The notes under the pieces were generated by a model. The model was given only the letters and a program-made list of their open reading frames with translations, was not told the origin of the DNA and did no database searches. A stretch of DNA of 64,000 nucleotides from Candidatus Bathyoplasma sp. NZ (GTDB lineage: Bacteria; Bacillota_I; Bacilli_A; MAG-NZ), in contig JABENI010000009.1 of assembly GCA_013332095.1 (NCBI GenBank), positions 93,651 through 157,650 on the forward strand, read 5' to 3'. Within the stretch, counting starts at the first letter, position 1. Each line of letters begins with the position of its first letter. The position numbers and the translations under genes were made by a program. Positions 45,948 through 54,608 of this stretch are shown here, one piece after another.

Positions 45948-47591
45948 CTATTTTATAAAGTCTTTTTCTTTAAAAGTTGTTTTATAATTTAAAGATAAGT
46001 TTTTAACTTTATTTTTAAAATCAACGTTTCTCTTGATATTTCTTCTAGACACAGCTAATTTTTGATAATTTTTTTCTCTAACGGCAAATACTTTTTCTAA
46101 TTCTTTGATGTTTTGAGGTTGACCACCACCGTTTATACAGCCACCTAAACATCCTCTTGCTTCAATAAAATGATATTTTTTGTTTGATTCTGCTAAAAAT
46201 TCAACCATTTCCTTAAAAGCACCGTTGCCCATTACTGCTAAAATTTTAATTTTTTTACCAAATAAAGTTGTTGTTGCTTCTTTTAAAGAGGGGTAGGCTT
46301 TACTAACACTTTTAAAATTTAAAATTTCATTTTGATCATTTGAATATACTATTGATTCAATTGCCGAATTACTAAGAAGGTTATCGATTTGATACAACGG
46401 TTTTAACTTTTTTAACGGCACTGGAGTGAAAGATAATTTTTTCCTTTTAGCATATTTACCCAATTCGGCAGTGGTTAAAACTAAATCAACGTTTGAATTT
46501 TCGCTAGTAATTTGATTTTTTGCACTTAAACACTGGGTGATACTAATTACTTTTACTTTACTGACATCAATTTCTTTTTCTTTGGCCACTATTTTTTTAA
46601 GTGCTTCAGCTTGAAGTTGATAGGCTGGTTTTACCGTTGACAAGTTAGTTAAATACTGTGGCTGATAATGTTCAACATAACTAGTAAGAGCTGGTGAATC
46701 ACTTGTTATAAACGGTAAATTACTATTAGTTTCAAGTCGATCTTTGAATTCTTCTTCTTGATAGTGGGTTAACAGGTCGATTCCTAAATTATCATCTACA
46801 TAATAATCAATACCAATCTGTTCTAACAAACTATAGACAACTTCCTGATTATTTTGAAAAAATGGCTTTTTAATTTCTTCATGTAGAGCTGAATAAACGT
46901 AATGCGATATTTGAGCTACTACAATGTTATCACTTTGGACAAAGTTTTCTAGTTGTTCTTTTGAGCTAGTAATTTGTAAGGTCCCTGTCGGACAAGTTCT
47001 AATACACGCCCCACAGCTGGTACAGCCTGTTTTATCGAAACTAACTTTATCAATTGGTGAAACACGCGGTCTATACCCAACATCATCGTTAAACTTTATT
47101 ACGTTAGCTCCACCTTGAGTTTGACAGACACTAACACATCTTTTACACAAGATACATTTACTTAAATCTTGAGTTACCGCATTTCCTTTAATAAAACAAA
47201 GGTGTCTGCCGGAACTTGTTTCGTATTCATCGTCATCAATTTCATGATATTTTAACTGCTCATAAAAGTTACACTGTTGTTCACGGGGACAGTTAAAACA
47301 ATCAAATCGGTGGTTAGCTGACAAAAGTTTTAACGTTGTCCTTCTTGAATTTAATACTTTTTTGGAGTTAGTATTTATCTCCATTCCACTTTCTAAAATA
47401 GTGTTACAAGCTGAAATTAAATTTTTGTTTCCTTTAATCTCAACTACACATAGCCGACAATATCCTATTTCATTATATTTTTTTAGATAGCATAAAGTTG
47501 GAATATAAATTCCATTTTCCTTGGCAACTGCTAAAATTGTTTGATTGTGTTTTGCCTTTACAACTTTATTATTTATCGTCGCTTTAATCAT
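45948..47591 (-). CDS. [FeFe]-hydrogenase-like iron-sulfur protein with altered H-cluster site, HydA-like 2
   Basis: This 547-residue protein has the HydA/NuoG layout. In order: a [2Fe-2S] domain (C-Y...Y-C-R-L-C...A-C, residues about 33-62), the H-x3-C-x2-C-x5-C cluster (H-R-F-D-C-F-N-C-P near 93), two [4Fe-4S] ferredoxin motifs (C-I-L-C-K-R-C near 148 and C-T-S-C-G-A-C near 192), then a hydrogenase fold. H-cluster motif 1, T-S-C-C-P, reads T-S-D-S-P; motif 2 keeps one Cys (T-Q-C-L-S-A-K); motif 3 is intact (G-C-L-G-G-C-I-N-G-G-G-Q-P). The G-A-T-G-G-V-M-E-A segment is missing. H2 chemistry is unlikely. Start: ATG behind AGGTGAT at 47591. Confidence 0.85.
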   Translation of the reverse strand: MIKATINNKVVKAKHNQTILAVAKENGIYIPTLCYLKKYNEIGYCRLCVVEIKGNKNLISACNTILESGMEINTNSKKVLNSRRTTLKLLSANHRFDCFNCPREQQCNFYEQLKYHEIDDDEYETSSGRHLCFIKGNAVTQDLSKCILCKRCVSVCQTQGGANVIKFNDDVGYRPRVSPIDKVSFDKTGCTSCGACIRTCPTGTLQITSSKEQLENFVQSDNIVVAQISHYVYSALHEEIKKPFFQNNQEVVYSLLEQIGIDYYVDDNLGIDLLTHYQEEEFKDRLETNSNLPFITSDSPALTSYVEHYQPQYLTNLSTVKPAYQLQAEALKKIVAKEKEIDVSKVKVISITQCLSAKNQITSENSNVDLVLTTAELGKYAKRKKLSFTPVPLKKLKPLYQIDNLLSNSAIESIVYSNDQNEILNFKSVSKAYPSLKEATTTLFGKKIKILAVMGNGAFKEMVEFLAESNKKYHFIEARGCLGGCINGGGQPQNIKELEKVFAVREKNYQKLAVSRRNIKRNVDFKNKVKNLSLNYKTTFKEKDFIK

Positions 47592-47934
47592 TAAAATCAC
47601 CTACACAATTTTTGAATACATTATAATATTTATCAAATATAACTTCAGAGTTGCTACCGGTATCAAGCCCTACAGCACATCTTGATGCTCTTAAATTATT
47701 TATTAAGTCTTTTAAATATCTTAAATCGGCAGAATTCGCTTTTTTATTTTCAAATTTAACAATTAATTTTTTAATCGCTATTATTCCATCTCGACAGGGA
47801 GTACATTTACCACAAATTTCTTCTGTTCTCTCGTTTAAATAATTTTTATAAAGAGAAAAAATTTCATTTTCTGGTATTTCAATTTTGTTTCCTAAGACCC
47901 AATTTTCATAAAGGGTATTAAAATTTGTTTTCAT
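47584..47934 (-). CDS. Stand-alone NuoF/HydB C-terminal [4Fe-4S] domain protein
   Basis: This 116-residue protein corresponds to only the C-terminal helical bundle of NuoF (NADH_4Fe-4S domain): C-G-K-C-T-P-C-R-D-G near residues 40-49 and the fourth Cys in S-R-C-A-V-G-L about 40 residues later. The flavin and NADH domains are absent. GAGGTGAATTA precedes the ATG, and it overlaps the next gene by eight bases. It probably carries one cluster between the two HydA-like proteins, by inference. Confidence 0.8.
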   Translation of the reverse strand: MKTNFNTLYENWVLGNKIEIPENEIFSLYKNYLNERTEEICGKCTPCRDGIIAIKKLIVKFENKKANSADLRYLKDLINNLRASRCAVGLDTGSNSEVIFDKYYNVFKNCVGDFND

Positions 47935-47944
47935 TAATTCACCT

Positions 47945-49531
47945 CTACTTATTATTTAAAATCTTTCTTTTTTGGAAATCGGTATACAACATCGTTTTTT
48001 CTGGTAAAGCATTCAATAACTTTTTATATATTTTTTCAATATCAGTAATTTCAATTTCTTCATCAGCAATATAATCATTTATTTTTGCGATATTTTTCCA
48101 ATAGACGTTTTCTTGGTTTAAATCGTAACTTTTGATATGGTGTTGTCCACCCGAGTAAAATTCGAAAGAATTACTGAAGTTAAAATTAAGATAACCATAA
48201 CTATCAATCTGTTTAAAAGTTTCGGCAAACGTATTGATATCAACTATGTAGTCAACAGCAACTTCTTCGCCTAATAATGTCGTTGTTGTCTTTTGATTTT
48301 TGGTAAAATAATTTATTTTTTTCAAATAATTAATATTTTCTAATTTTTCTTGCTCAGCATAATCATAAATATTAACATCAGCACCGACTCTTCTAAATAA
48401 TCTTAACAATTCTCTAAAAGTTAAAACATAATCAACATCTTTTAACGACTTATAATCGTACTCTTCTCTTTCAATTTCTGCTTTTGCTGAAACATTGGGT
48501 AAAATACTAACAACTATTGTATCTTCAGCATTTAATCCTAAATCTTTACAGTAGTGTTGTTTCAAAAAGATTCCTTGAAGCGTATGAGGGCTTTTCACTT
48601 TTGATAAATATTTTAACAAATCGTAATTATAAATTTCTAAATAATTTACAATACTAAAATCACTGGCTTCAATCACTGTTTTATTTTTAACAATTTCATC
48701 ATTTAAAAGGAAATCATGTACTGCTTCTCCTACTGATAAATCAAAACTATGTTTAAACCCTACTTCTTGAAATAGACCTGCTAAATTTTCTGAATAATCA
48801 GCAACTGTTTCAGTCAAAAAATATTTTATTCTGCTGTCGTACTGCACAATTAACTTTTTATTGGTATTTTGTAATAAATTGAGCACTTCATTAACGCTAT
48901 TACTTTCAGTAATTGCTGAAACCGGACAGTTTTGAATACAGTTACCGCAGTAGATGCAACCACTTTCACTAATATTTAAATTATGAACTGGTTTAACGAT
49001 GGTATTTTCGCCGCGGTTGTGAAAAGAGATAACGTCTTTTTTAGTCGTTTTGTTACAAGTACTAATACAACGGTGACATAGGACACATTTTCCGCTATCA
49101 AATACAATAGAATTGCAGCCGTTGATCACCGAGTTAGGAGCGGTAAATTTATTGCGATTTTTGGAATATTTATGTTCAATATCGAAATATCTCAATAGAT
49201 CTAATAGTTCACAGTCCTCTTCGCGGGGGCAGTTCCAACATTCGAAAGTATGCTCACCGGCAATTAACTCTAAATTAAATTTTACAGCATTTTTTATCGA
49301 CTCGGAATTAGTATTTACGACCATTTGATCACTACAAATAGTAGCACAAGCTGGTTTAAATCCTCTCACTCCCTCAATTTCAACTAAACACATTCTACAC
49401 TGTGAAGTTTCATTAACACCTTTTAAAAAACACAGTGTAGGGATGTACGTGCCAATTTTATTAGCAACTTCTAAAATCGTCTGATTTTTTTCCACTTCTA
49501 CTTCTGTTCCATTAAGATTAACTTTAATCAT
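47945..49531 (-). CDS. [FeFe]-hydrogenase-like iron-sulfur protein without H-cluster ligands, HydA-like 1
   Basis: This 528-residue protein has the same N-terminal cluster string as HydA-like 2: a [2Fe-2S] domain (C-F...Q-C-R-M-C...A-C), H-T-F-E-C-W-N-C-P-R-E-E-D-C, then C-V-L-C-H-R-C and C-I-Y-C-G-N-C ferredoxin motifs. The hydrogenase fold is still traceable (Y-L-S-K-V-K-S-P-H-T for the L-S-T-C-K-S-P-Q block), but motif 1 is E-A-S-D-F, motif 2 is L-P-N-V-S-A-K and motif 3 is F-Y-S-G-G-Q-H-H. All four cubane cysteines are gone. The ATG at 49531 is chosen behind GGTGA; in-frame GTGs lie just upstream. Confidence 0.82.
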   Translation of the reverse strand: MIKVNLNGTEVEVEKNQTILEVANKIGTYIPTLCFLKGVNETSQCRMCLVEIEGVRGFKPACATICSDQMVVNTNSESIKNAVKFNLELIAGEHTFECWNCPREEDCELLDLLRYFDIEHKYSKNRNKFTAPNSVINGCNSIVFDSGKCVLCHRCISTCNKTTKKDVISFHNRGENTIVKPVHNLNISESGCIYCGNCIQNCPVSAITESNSVNEVLNLLQNTNKKLIVQYDSRIKYFLTETVADYSENLAGLFQEVGFKHSFDLSVGEAVHDFLLNDEIVKNKTVIEASDFSIVNYLEIYNYDLLKYLSKVKSPHTLQGIFLKQHYCKDLGLNAEDTIVVSILPNVSAKAEIEREEYDYKSLKDVDYVLTFRELLRLFRRVGADVNIYDYAEQEKLENINYLKKINYFTKNQKTTTTLLGEEVAVDYIVDINTFAETFKQIDSYGYLNFNFSNSFEFYSGGQHHIKSYDLNQENVYWKNIAKINDYIADEEIEITDIEKIYKKLLNALPEKTMLYTDFQKRKILNNK

Positions 49532-50891
49532 TATTTTCACCACACTTACAAACGTTTGCTCGACATTTATGATTTAGATGCTCGATAAATAGTTCTTCGT
49601 AATTCATTAAAGCAGAAAGTAGTGGAAAAGATGTTGACATTCCTAAACCACATAGCGAACTGCTTAAAATATGTTCCGATAAATTTTTCAATTCTTCTAA
49701 ATCTTCTGGTTTTCCTTTACCCTCAATAATGCTTTTTAAAATAGCTATTTGTTTTTTTGTCCCGTATCTACACGGACTACATTTACCGCAAGATTCTTCT
49801 AAGCCAAATTCTAAAAACATTAAGCACATATCGACAATGCAAATTGTCTCGTCGATAACAACAATTCCACCTGCTCCTAGCATCGTCCTATTAATATGAA
49901 ATAAGTCATAATCTAACGGACTGTTCCATTTATCCTCAGAAACAAAGCCTCCTGCAGGTCCTCCTACTAAGACCGAAGTTATTGTTTTACCTGCTAAGGG
50001 TCCTTGACAAATACCAAATATTAATTCTCTTATTGAAATTCCCAGTGGCAGTTCATAAAAGCCTGGTTTTTTTACTTTTCCGGATATTGAGAAAATATTA
50101 GTTCCCTTACTGTTTTCGGTACCGTATTTATTAAAGGATTCAGCACCGTTTAAAATTATTTTAGTAACAGAGGCTAACGTTTTTACGTTGTTGACACAAG
50201 TAGGTTTGCCAAACAAACCTCTAACTGCCGGAAAGGGAGGTTTTGCTCTAGAAGTTCCTCTTTTTCCTTCAATCGATTCCATCAGAGCAGTTTCTTCACC
50301 ACAGACGTAAGATCCAGCACCAATTCTTATTTCGATATCAAAGTCATATCCTTGATCAAAAATATTTTTACCTAAAAAGCCTAATTTTCTAGCTGCAAAA
50401 ATAGCTTTTTCAATTGTTTTATGAGCTGCTAAATATTCTTTTCTGATGTAAAAATAACCTTTGTTAGCATCGTTAGCAATGGCGCCAATTATCAGTCCCT
50501 CAACAATAGCATGGGGGTCTTTTTCTAGTAAAATACGATCGATAAAATCTCCGGGAATACCTTCATCAGCATTACAAATTATATATTTTTCATCTGCCTC
50601 AACACTTAAAGAAAAGCTCCATTTAATGCCAGTTGGAAACGCTCCACCGCTTCGACCTCTAAGTCCCGATTTTTTTATTTCTTCGATAATACTTTCACGG
50701 TTCATTTCAGTCAGTGCTTTATAAGCAGCAAGGTATCCATCATTAGCGATATACTCTTCTATTGAATATGGATCAATTACATCGACATTTTTAAGAATCA
50801 AGCGAATTTCTCGGTCATCGTTTTTAATTTTTTTAAATTTTTTATTAGCTAAAATGCTATTTTTTATTTCTGTTAATTTATTAAGAGTCAT
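49524..50891 (-). CDS. NADH-binding flavoprotein subunit, NuoF/HydB type
   Basis: This 455-residue subunit oxidises NADH with FMN and passes electrons to a [4Fe-4S] cluster. It has the NADH/FMN glycine loop R-G-R-S-G-G-A-F-P-T-G near 77-87, N-A-D-E-G-I-P-G-D-F near 109-118, the G-A-G-S-Y-V-C-G-E-E-T-A-L segment near 192-204 and the cluster C-G-K-C-S-P-C-R-Y-G near 367 with the distal Cys in S-L-C-G-L. It lacks the C-terminal 2[4Fe-4S] domain of HydB, ending shortly after H-K-C-R-A-N-V-C-K-C. It is the intact NADH entry site of this operon. Confidence 0.92.
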   Translation of the reverse strand: MTLNKLTEIKNSILANKKFKKIKNDDREIRLILKNVDVIDPYSIEEYIANDGYLAAYKALTEMNRESIIEEIKKSGLRGRSGGAFPTGIKWSFSLSVEADEKYIICNADEGIPGDFIDRILLEKDPHAIVEGLIIGAIANDANKGYFYIRKEYLAAHKTIEKAIFAARKLGFLGKNIFDQGYDFDIEIRIGAGSYVCGEETALMESIEGKRGTSRAKPPFPAVRGLFGKPTCVNNVKTLASVTKIILNGAESFNKYGTENSKGTNIFSISGKVKKPGFYELPLGISIRELIFGICQGPLAGKTITSVLVGGPAGGFVSEDKWNSPLDYDLFHINRTMLGAGGIVVIDETICIVDMCLMFLEFGLEESCGKCSPCRYGTKKQIAILKSIIEGKGKPEDLEELKNLSEHILSSSLCGLGMSTSFPLLSALMNYEELFIEHLNHKCRANVCKCGENND

Positions 50892-51369
50892 ATGGTTTTA
50901 CCTCATACTTTCTCAAAATTTCAATTACATTATCTTTCGTAACATTTTCATGTAAATCATCATTTATTCTCATTGAAACGCCGCTAACACAATTTCCTAA
51001 ACATTTAGCGCTCAACAAGGTAAAGTTATCATCTTTAGTTGTTTCTTCAAAATCTATTTTTAAATATTCTTTAACTTTTTTTACAACATTTTTAGAATCA
51101 CATACATAGCAACTGGTTCCAGTACACAAATCAATAACATTTTTACCCCATTTTTCAAATGAAAAATACGAATAGAAAGAAATAACTCCACTGATATGGG
51201 CCATGCTAACATCTAATTCCTTAGAAATAATCAACTGAATTTCCTGAGGAATATGGGAAAACAAATCCATCGATTTATGAAGCAATAATCCTAATGCATC
51301 TTTTTGCTTTTTATATTTTTCTAAATAAGCCGTAAACAAGTCAAAATTTTTCTGTTTTAAATTTTCCAT
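50881..51369 (-). CDS. [2Fe-2S] thioredoxin-like subunit, NuoE/HydC type
   Basis: This 162-residue partner of the NuoF-type subunit has an N-terminal helical part (H-I-P-Q-E near 39-43 and the S-G-V-I-S-F-Y-S-Y-F segment) and a thioredoxin-like fold. The four [2Fe-2S] cysteines are in C-T-G-T-S-C near 82-87 and A-K-C-L-G-N-C near 121-127. It overlaps the NuoF-type gene by 11 bases. Together they form the NADH-input pair of HydABC or NuoEFG complexes. Confidence 0.92.
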   Translation of the reverse strand: MENLKQKNFDLFTAYLEKYKKQKDALGLLLHKSMDLFSHIPQEIQLIISKELDVSMAHISGVISFYSYFSFEKWGKNVIDLCTGTSCYVCDSKNVVKKVKEYLKIDFEETTKDDNFTLLSAKCLGNCVSGVSMRINDDLHENVTKDNVIEILRKYEVKPYDS

Positions 51370-51380
51370 TTAAACCACCT

Positions 51381-51695
51381 TTACATTTTAACTTTTATAA
51401 CAGACCCATCTGGACCTGGAGTAGTTTCTAAATACTCTTTTATCATTAATCGCATCTCTTCATTTCCTGGCTTACATTGAGTAAGTTTTGAATCTTCCTG
51501 TAGTAAGGACTCAGCCATCGCGTGACATCCTGGGTTTCCACAACTACCGCAATTAAAGTTTGGTAGCATTGACATTACTACTGGAATTCTCGGATCTTCT
51601 TTTTCCTTTAAAAATTTATCGGCAATCCCTAGTCCTATACCTAAAAATAAAGCGATTCCCCCTAATATTAGTACTATTTCTACTGTGGCACCCAT
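51381..51695 (-). CDS. rnfB: RnfB, short form with one [4Fe-4S] domain
   Basis: This 104-residue membrane-anchored subunit has an N-terminal helix (about 5-25) and the RnfB-specific cluster motif C-G-S-C-G-N-P-G-C near 49-57 with the fourth Cys in Q-C-K-P-G near 73. It ends about 30 residues later, so the two or more ferredoxin-type clusters that normally follow (RnfB is usually 180 residues or more) are absent. The stop is intact and hydC follows 11 bases on, so this is not a frameshift. Its order rnfA-rnfB is conserved. Confidence 0.88.
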   Translation of the reverse strand: MGATVEIVLILGGIALFLGIGLGIADKFLKEKEDPRIPVVMSMLPNFNCGSCGNPGCHAMAESLLQEDSKLTQCKPGNEEMRLMIKEYLETTPGPDGSVIKVKM

Positions 51696-51696
51696 T

Positions 51697-52296
51697 TTAA
51701 ATAGGTACCATTAATGATGTTTTTAGTCCTAAGACAATCATCGACATTATCGCTGCTGTAAATAATCCAACAGGGATTCCTTTTAAAAATTCAGGTATAG
51801 GGGAATCTTCTAATTTAACTCTAATTGAAGAAAAGACAAAAATACTTGCTAAGTATCCTAAAGCGGTAAAAAAACTAATTAGTAATGTTTGCGTAAAAGT
51901 ATAACTTTTACCAGTTACTAGTATTGCTACTCCTAAGACAGCACAATTGGTAGTGACCAATGGTAGATATATTCCTAGTAAACTGTATAAGGATTTAAAA
52001 TATTTTTTAACAACCATTTCTACGAGTTGAACTAAACAGGCGATTACTAAAATAAAGATAATTGTCCGCATATATTCAATGTTGTAGGGTATTAAAATAA
52101 ATTCATATATAAAATAAGATACTACAGCACTGACAGTAATGACAAAAGTTACGGCTAATCCCATTCCTAAAGCTGAAGATTTATTTTTAGAAACTCCTAA
52201 AAATGAGCAGATTCCTAAAAACTTAGTAAGTATTATGTTTTGAATTAAAAAAGCATTAAAAGCAATTAGAATCATGTTATCTATTGACATTTTCAT
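51697..52296 (-). CDS. rnfA: Rnf complex membrane subunit RnfA
   Basis: This 199-residue membrane subunit has six helices and is part of the Na+ (or H+) translocating core. The helix-1 signature N-A-F-L-I-Q-N-I-I-L-T-K-F-L-G-I-C with its membrane-embedded Cys near residue 30, and T-T-N-C-A-V-L-G-V-A near 114-123, match RnfA/NqrE, whose paired cysteines hold a membrane [2Fe-2S] cluster. It overlaps rnfE by 20 bases; an ATG two codons later is an alternative start. Confidence 0.93.
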   Translation of the reverse strand: MKMSIDNMILIAFNAFLIQNIILTKFLGICSFLGVSKNKSSALGMGLAVTFVITVSAVVSYFIYEFILIPYNIEYMRTIIFILVIACLVQLVEMVVKKYFKSLYSLLGIYLPLVTTNCAVLGVAILVTGKSYTFTQTLLISFFTALGYLASIFVFSSIRVKLEDSPIPEFLKGIPVGLFTAAIMSMIVLGLKTSLMVPI

Positions 52297-52930
52297 AATC
52301 CCCCTGAAGTTCTTTAGTTTTCTTTTTCTTTATTACCTGGTACTGTCTAATCGCTACAATAATCCCTAGTGTTAAAAAAGCACCTGGATTTTGAGCAAAT
52401 ATTGATATTGCATTTTCACTAGACATAATATTAATTTTTAACAAATCAATTCCACCAGTTCCAATTAATTCTCTGAAAAATGCTAATATTGATAATCCGA
52501 ATAAAAATCCTAATCCTGTTCCTAAACCATCAACGATCGAGTCACCAACATTGTTTTTAGCTGCAAATGCTTCTGCTCTACCTAAAATAATACAGTTAAC
52601 GGCGATAAGAGCGATGTAAATACCTATTGAATCATACAATTCGATAAAATAAATTTGTAAGAAATATTCAATAATAGTTACAACAGTTGCAATTAAGGTA
52701 ATGTACATCGGAATTCTTATTTGTGCAGGAACAATTTTTCTAAATAATGAAATAACAGCATTAGTAAGGACTAATACTATTACGACACTTATTCCCATGG
52801 CTAAAGCACCTGCAAAGGTATTAGTAGTGGCCAAAGTCGGACACATTCCAAGGAGCATAACAAACGTTGGATTATTATCAATAATTCCCTTTTTCAAAAT
52901 TGATTTTTTAGATTGCTTTGTTCTACTCAC
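52277..52930 (-). CDS. rnfE: Rnf complex membrane subunit RnfE
   Basis: This 217-residue membrane subunit is paralogous to RnfA. N-P-T-F-V-M-L-L-G-M-C-P-T-L-A near 19-33 and V-N-C-I-I-L-G-R-A near 109-117 carry the cysteines that pair with those of RnfA. Six helices are predicted, with a basic C-terminal tail (K-K-K-K-T-K). It overlaps rnfG by one base. Confidence 0.93.
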   Translation of the reverse strand: MSRTKQSKKSILKKGIIDNNPTFVMLLGMCPTLATTNTFAGALAMGISVVIVLVLTNAVISLFRKIVPAQIRIPMYITLIATVVTIIEYFLQIYFIELYDSIGIYIALIAVNCIILGRAEAFAAKNNVGDSIVDGLGTGLGFLFGLSILAFFRELIGTGGIDLLKINIMSSENAISIFAQNPGAFLTLGIIVAIRQYQVIKKKKTKELQGDYENVNR

Positions 52931-53475
52931 TATGAATCACCTACTTCTCTATTATAATGCGATAATGCTTGCTTAACCATATAAATTGCTGAATTACTAC
53001 TGATAGTCGCTCCAGAAATTGTATCTACAGTTAAATCGGAAATATCATCATTTACTATTTGTGATTGAAATTCAACATCGTTAATTTTACTACCTCTACC
53101 TGGTGTTTCTTGATGATTGATAAATTCTACATCAAATATTGTAGCTGTTAGGGGATCTATCGCCACCAAAGTTGTGATATTTCCATTTCTCCCTTTTTTT
53201 ACAGAACGATAAATATAACCAACTACCACATCATCATTTTTAGCTACGTAAATTTTATCAATTGACTCGTATTCAATAATGCTTAAACTATACTCACTTG
53301 TTTTGTCTTCAAACGTTTCACCATTTAAATATATTAACTCTAACGTTTCTTGTAAAACTCTCTCTTGATTTGCTTTAATAATAGGTTGGGCATAATCATT
53401 AATTGTCTTTAAGAGAATTGTTGATACAGCAACCGTAATAAACAGTAATAAACCTAGATATAAATTTTTCTTCAT
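52930..53475 (-). CDS. rnfG: Rnf complex FMN-binding subunit RnfG
   Basis: This 181-residue subunit has one N-terminal membrane helix and an extracytoplasmic FMN-binding domain. The flavinylation site is the Thr of S-G-A-T near residues 158-161, in D-T-I-S-G-A-T-I-S-S, where FMN is attached through a phosphodiester bond by an ApbE-type enzyme not present in the window. The ATG at 53475 follows AGGTGAT; an in-frame GTG at 53484 lies in that site. Confidence 0.9.
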   Translation of the reverse strand: MKKNLYLGLLLFITVAVSTILLKTINDYAQPIIKANQERVLQETLELIYLNGETFEDKTSEYSLSIIEYESIDKIYVAKNDDVVVGYIYRSVKKGRNGNITTLVAIDPLTATIFDVEFINHQETPGRGSKINDVEFQSQIVNDDISDLTVDTISGATISSNSAIYMVKQALSHYNREVGDS

Positions 53476-53480
53476 ATCAA

Positions 53481-54608
53481 TCACCTGCTAAAAGTTGAAG
53501 GAATATCCGTCAACTTCATTCCAAAATAATAACTACAAAGCACTACTATTAATACTAAAATCACAATTGATATTATTTGTTTACTTAATTTATTTTTAGA
53601 TCTCTTTAAATTTGATGAATTTAATAGTGGTACTAGCATATTCATAAATAATATTGAGTACATTACCCCATCTACCGAAGCACCAATTGTTCTAATGTAA
53701 ACAACAACTGCCGCGGCGCCGATGGCATATTTTATCTTATTGTAGTTACTGGTTGGACTGGTAACAGGATCAACAATTACAAATACTGCTCCAAAAATCA
53801 AGCCTCCTGTGAATACTTCTGTTAAAGCGTAACCTACTGGATTTTTGGTTCCAATATAAGCAACAGTGAACAGCAAAAATGAAGAAGCTAAGTAAACTAC
53901 AGGTAGTCGCCAATTTATTGTTTTAGTGATTCCAAAGTACACCCCAATCATGATAATTAATAATCTTGCACTCGCCCCTATTGAGCCAGTAGTTCCACCT
54001 ACTAATAACTTCCATAAATCAGTTGAAAATAAGTTTGAATAAGAAATTAACCCATAAGTTGCCCCCATTACAGTGTCTGCATTAGGGACATTGAAGATTA
54101 GTTTAAGAAACCAATCAACATCGGAATTTCCTAATCCACTTACGATGGCATTTGGCCATGAAAGTAAAATAAATACATATCCTATTAAAGCAGGATTAAA
54201 GATATTACTACCAAAACCACCAAAGACCATTTTCCCTAGTAAAATAGCCACGATTGAACCAATTAAAGCAAATAGTAAGGGAATGCCCGTTGGTAACATT
54301 AAAGCTAAAATTAATCCAGTTATTAAGGGATATGTTTTTTTCGCTTCTTTTTTTAATTTTTCGTATACTAAGTCATCAAAAAAATGACTCATTACTATCA
54401 TCTCAGTTAAGTATGCTCCTGCAACTGTTGTCAGTGCAATTAAAATAACTTTTACACCATAAGCTGGGTGAAAATAAATCGATTGCATAACAGCTGAATA
54501 AATCAAAACGATTAAAAGGGCGATAAATACTCTTCTCATAATTTTAGTTATGTCGTTTTCTTTTGATTTAATAGATTTTTCTCTTTTTTTTAAAACTTCG
54601 AGTGCCAT
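53481..54608 (-). CDS. rnfD: Rnf complex membrane subunit RnfD
   Basis: This 375-residue polytopic subunit of the ion-translocating core is paralogous to NqrB. It has a basic cytosolic leader of about 25 residues, about ten helices, F-G-G-F-G-S-N-I-F-N-P-A-L near 131-143 and a flavinylation-type motif M-G-A-T-Y-G near 182-187. P-V-T-S-P-T near 280-285 is also typical. GGGGAGG precedes the ATG. It is the first gene of the operon. Its 5' 230 bases occur twice more, decayed, in the array to the right. Confidence 0.92.
   Translation of the reverse strand: MALEVLKKREKSIKSKENDITKIMRRVFIALLIVLIYSAVMQSIYFHPAYGVKVILIALTTVAGAYLTEMIVMSHFFDDLVYEKLKKEAKKTYPLITGLILALMLPTGIPLLFALIGSIVAILLGKMVFGGFGSNIFNPALIGYVFILLSWPNAIVSGLGNSDVDWFLKLIFNVPNADTVMGATYGLISYSNLFSTDLWKLLVGGTTGSIGASARLLIIMIGVYFGITKTINWRLPVVYLASSFLLFTVAYIGTKNPVGYALTEVFTGGLIFGAVFVIVDPVTSPTSNYNKIKYAIGAAAVVVYIRTIGASVDGVMYSILFMNMLVPLLNSSNLKRSKNKLSKQIISIVILVLIVVLCSYYFGMKLTDIPSTFSR

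Noticed and set aside
45948..47591. Functional H2-producing [FeFe] hydrogenase
   Set aside because: Both cysteines of the T-S-C-C-P motif and the G-A-T-G-G-V-M-E-A segment are missing.
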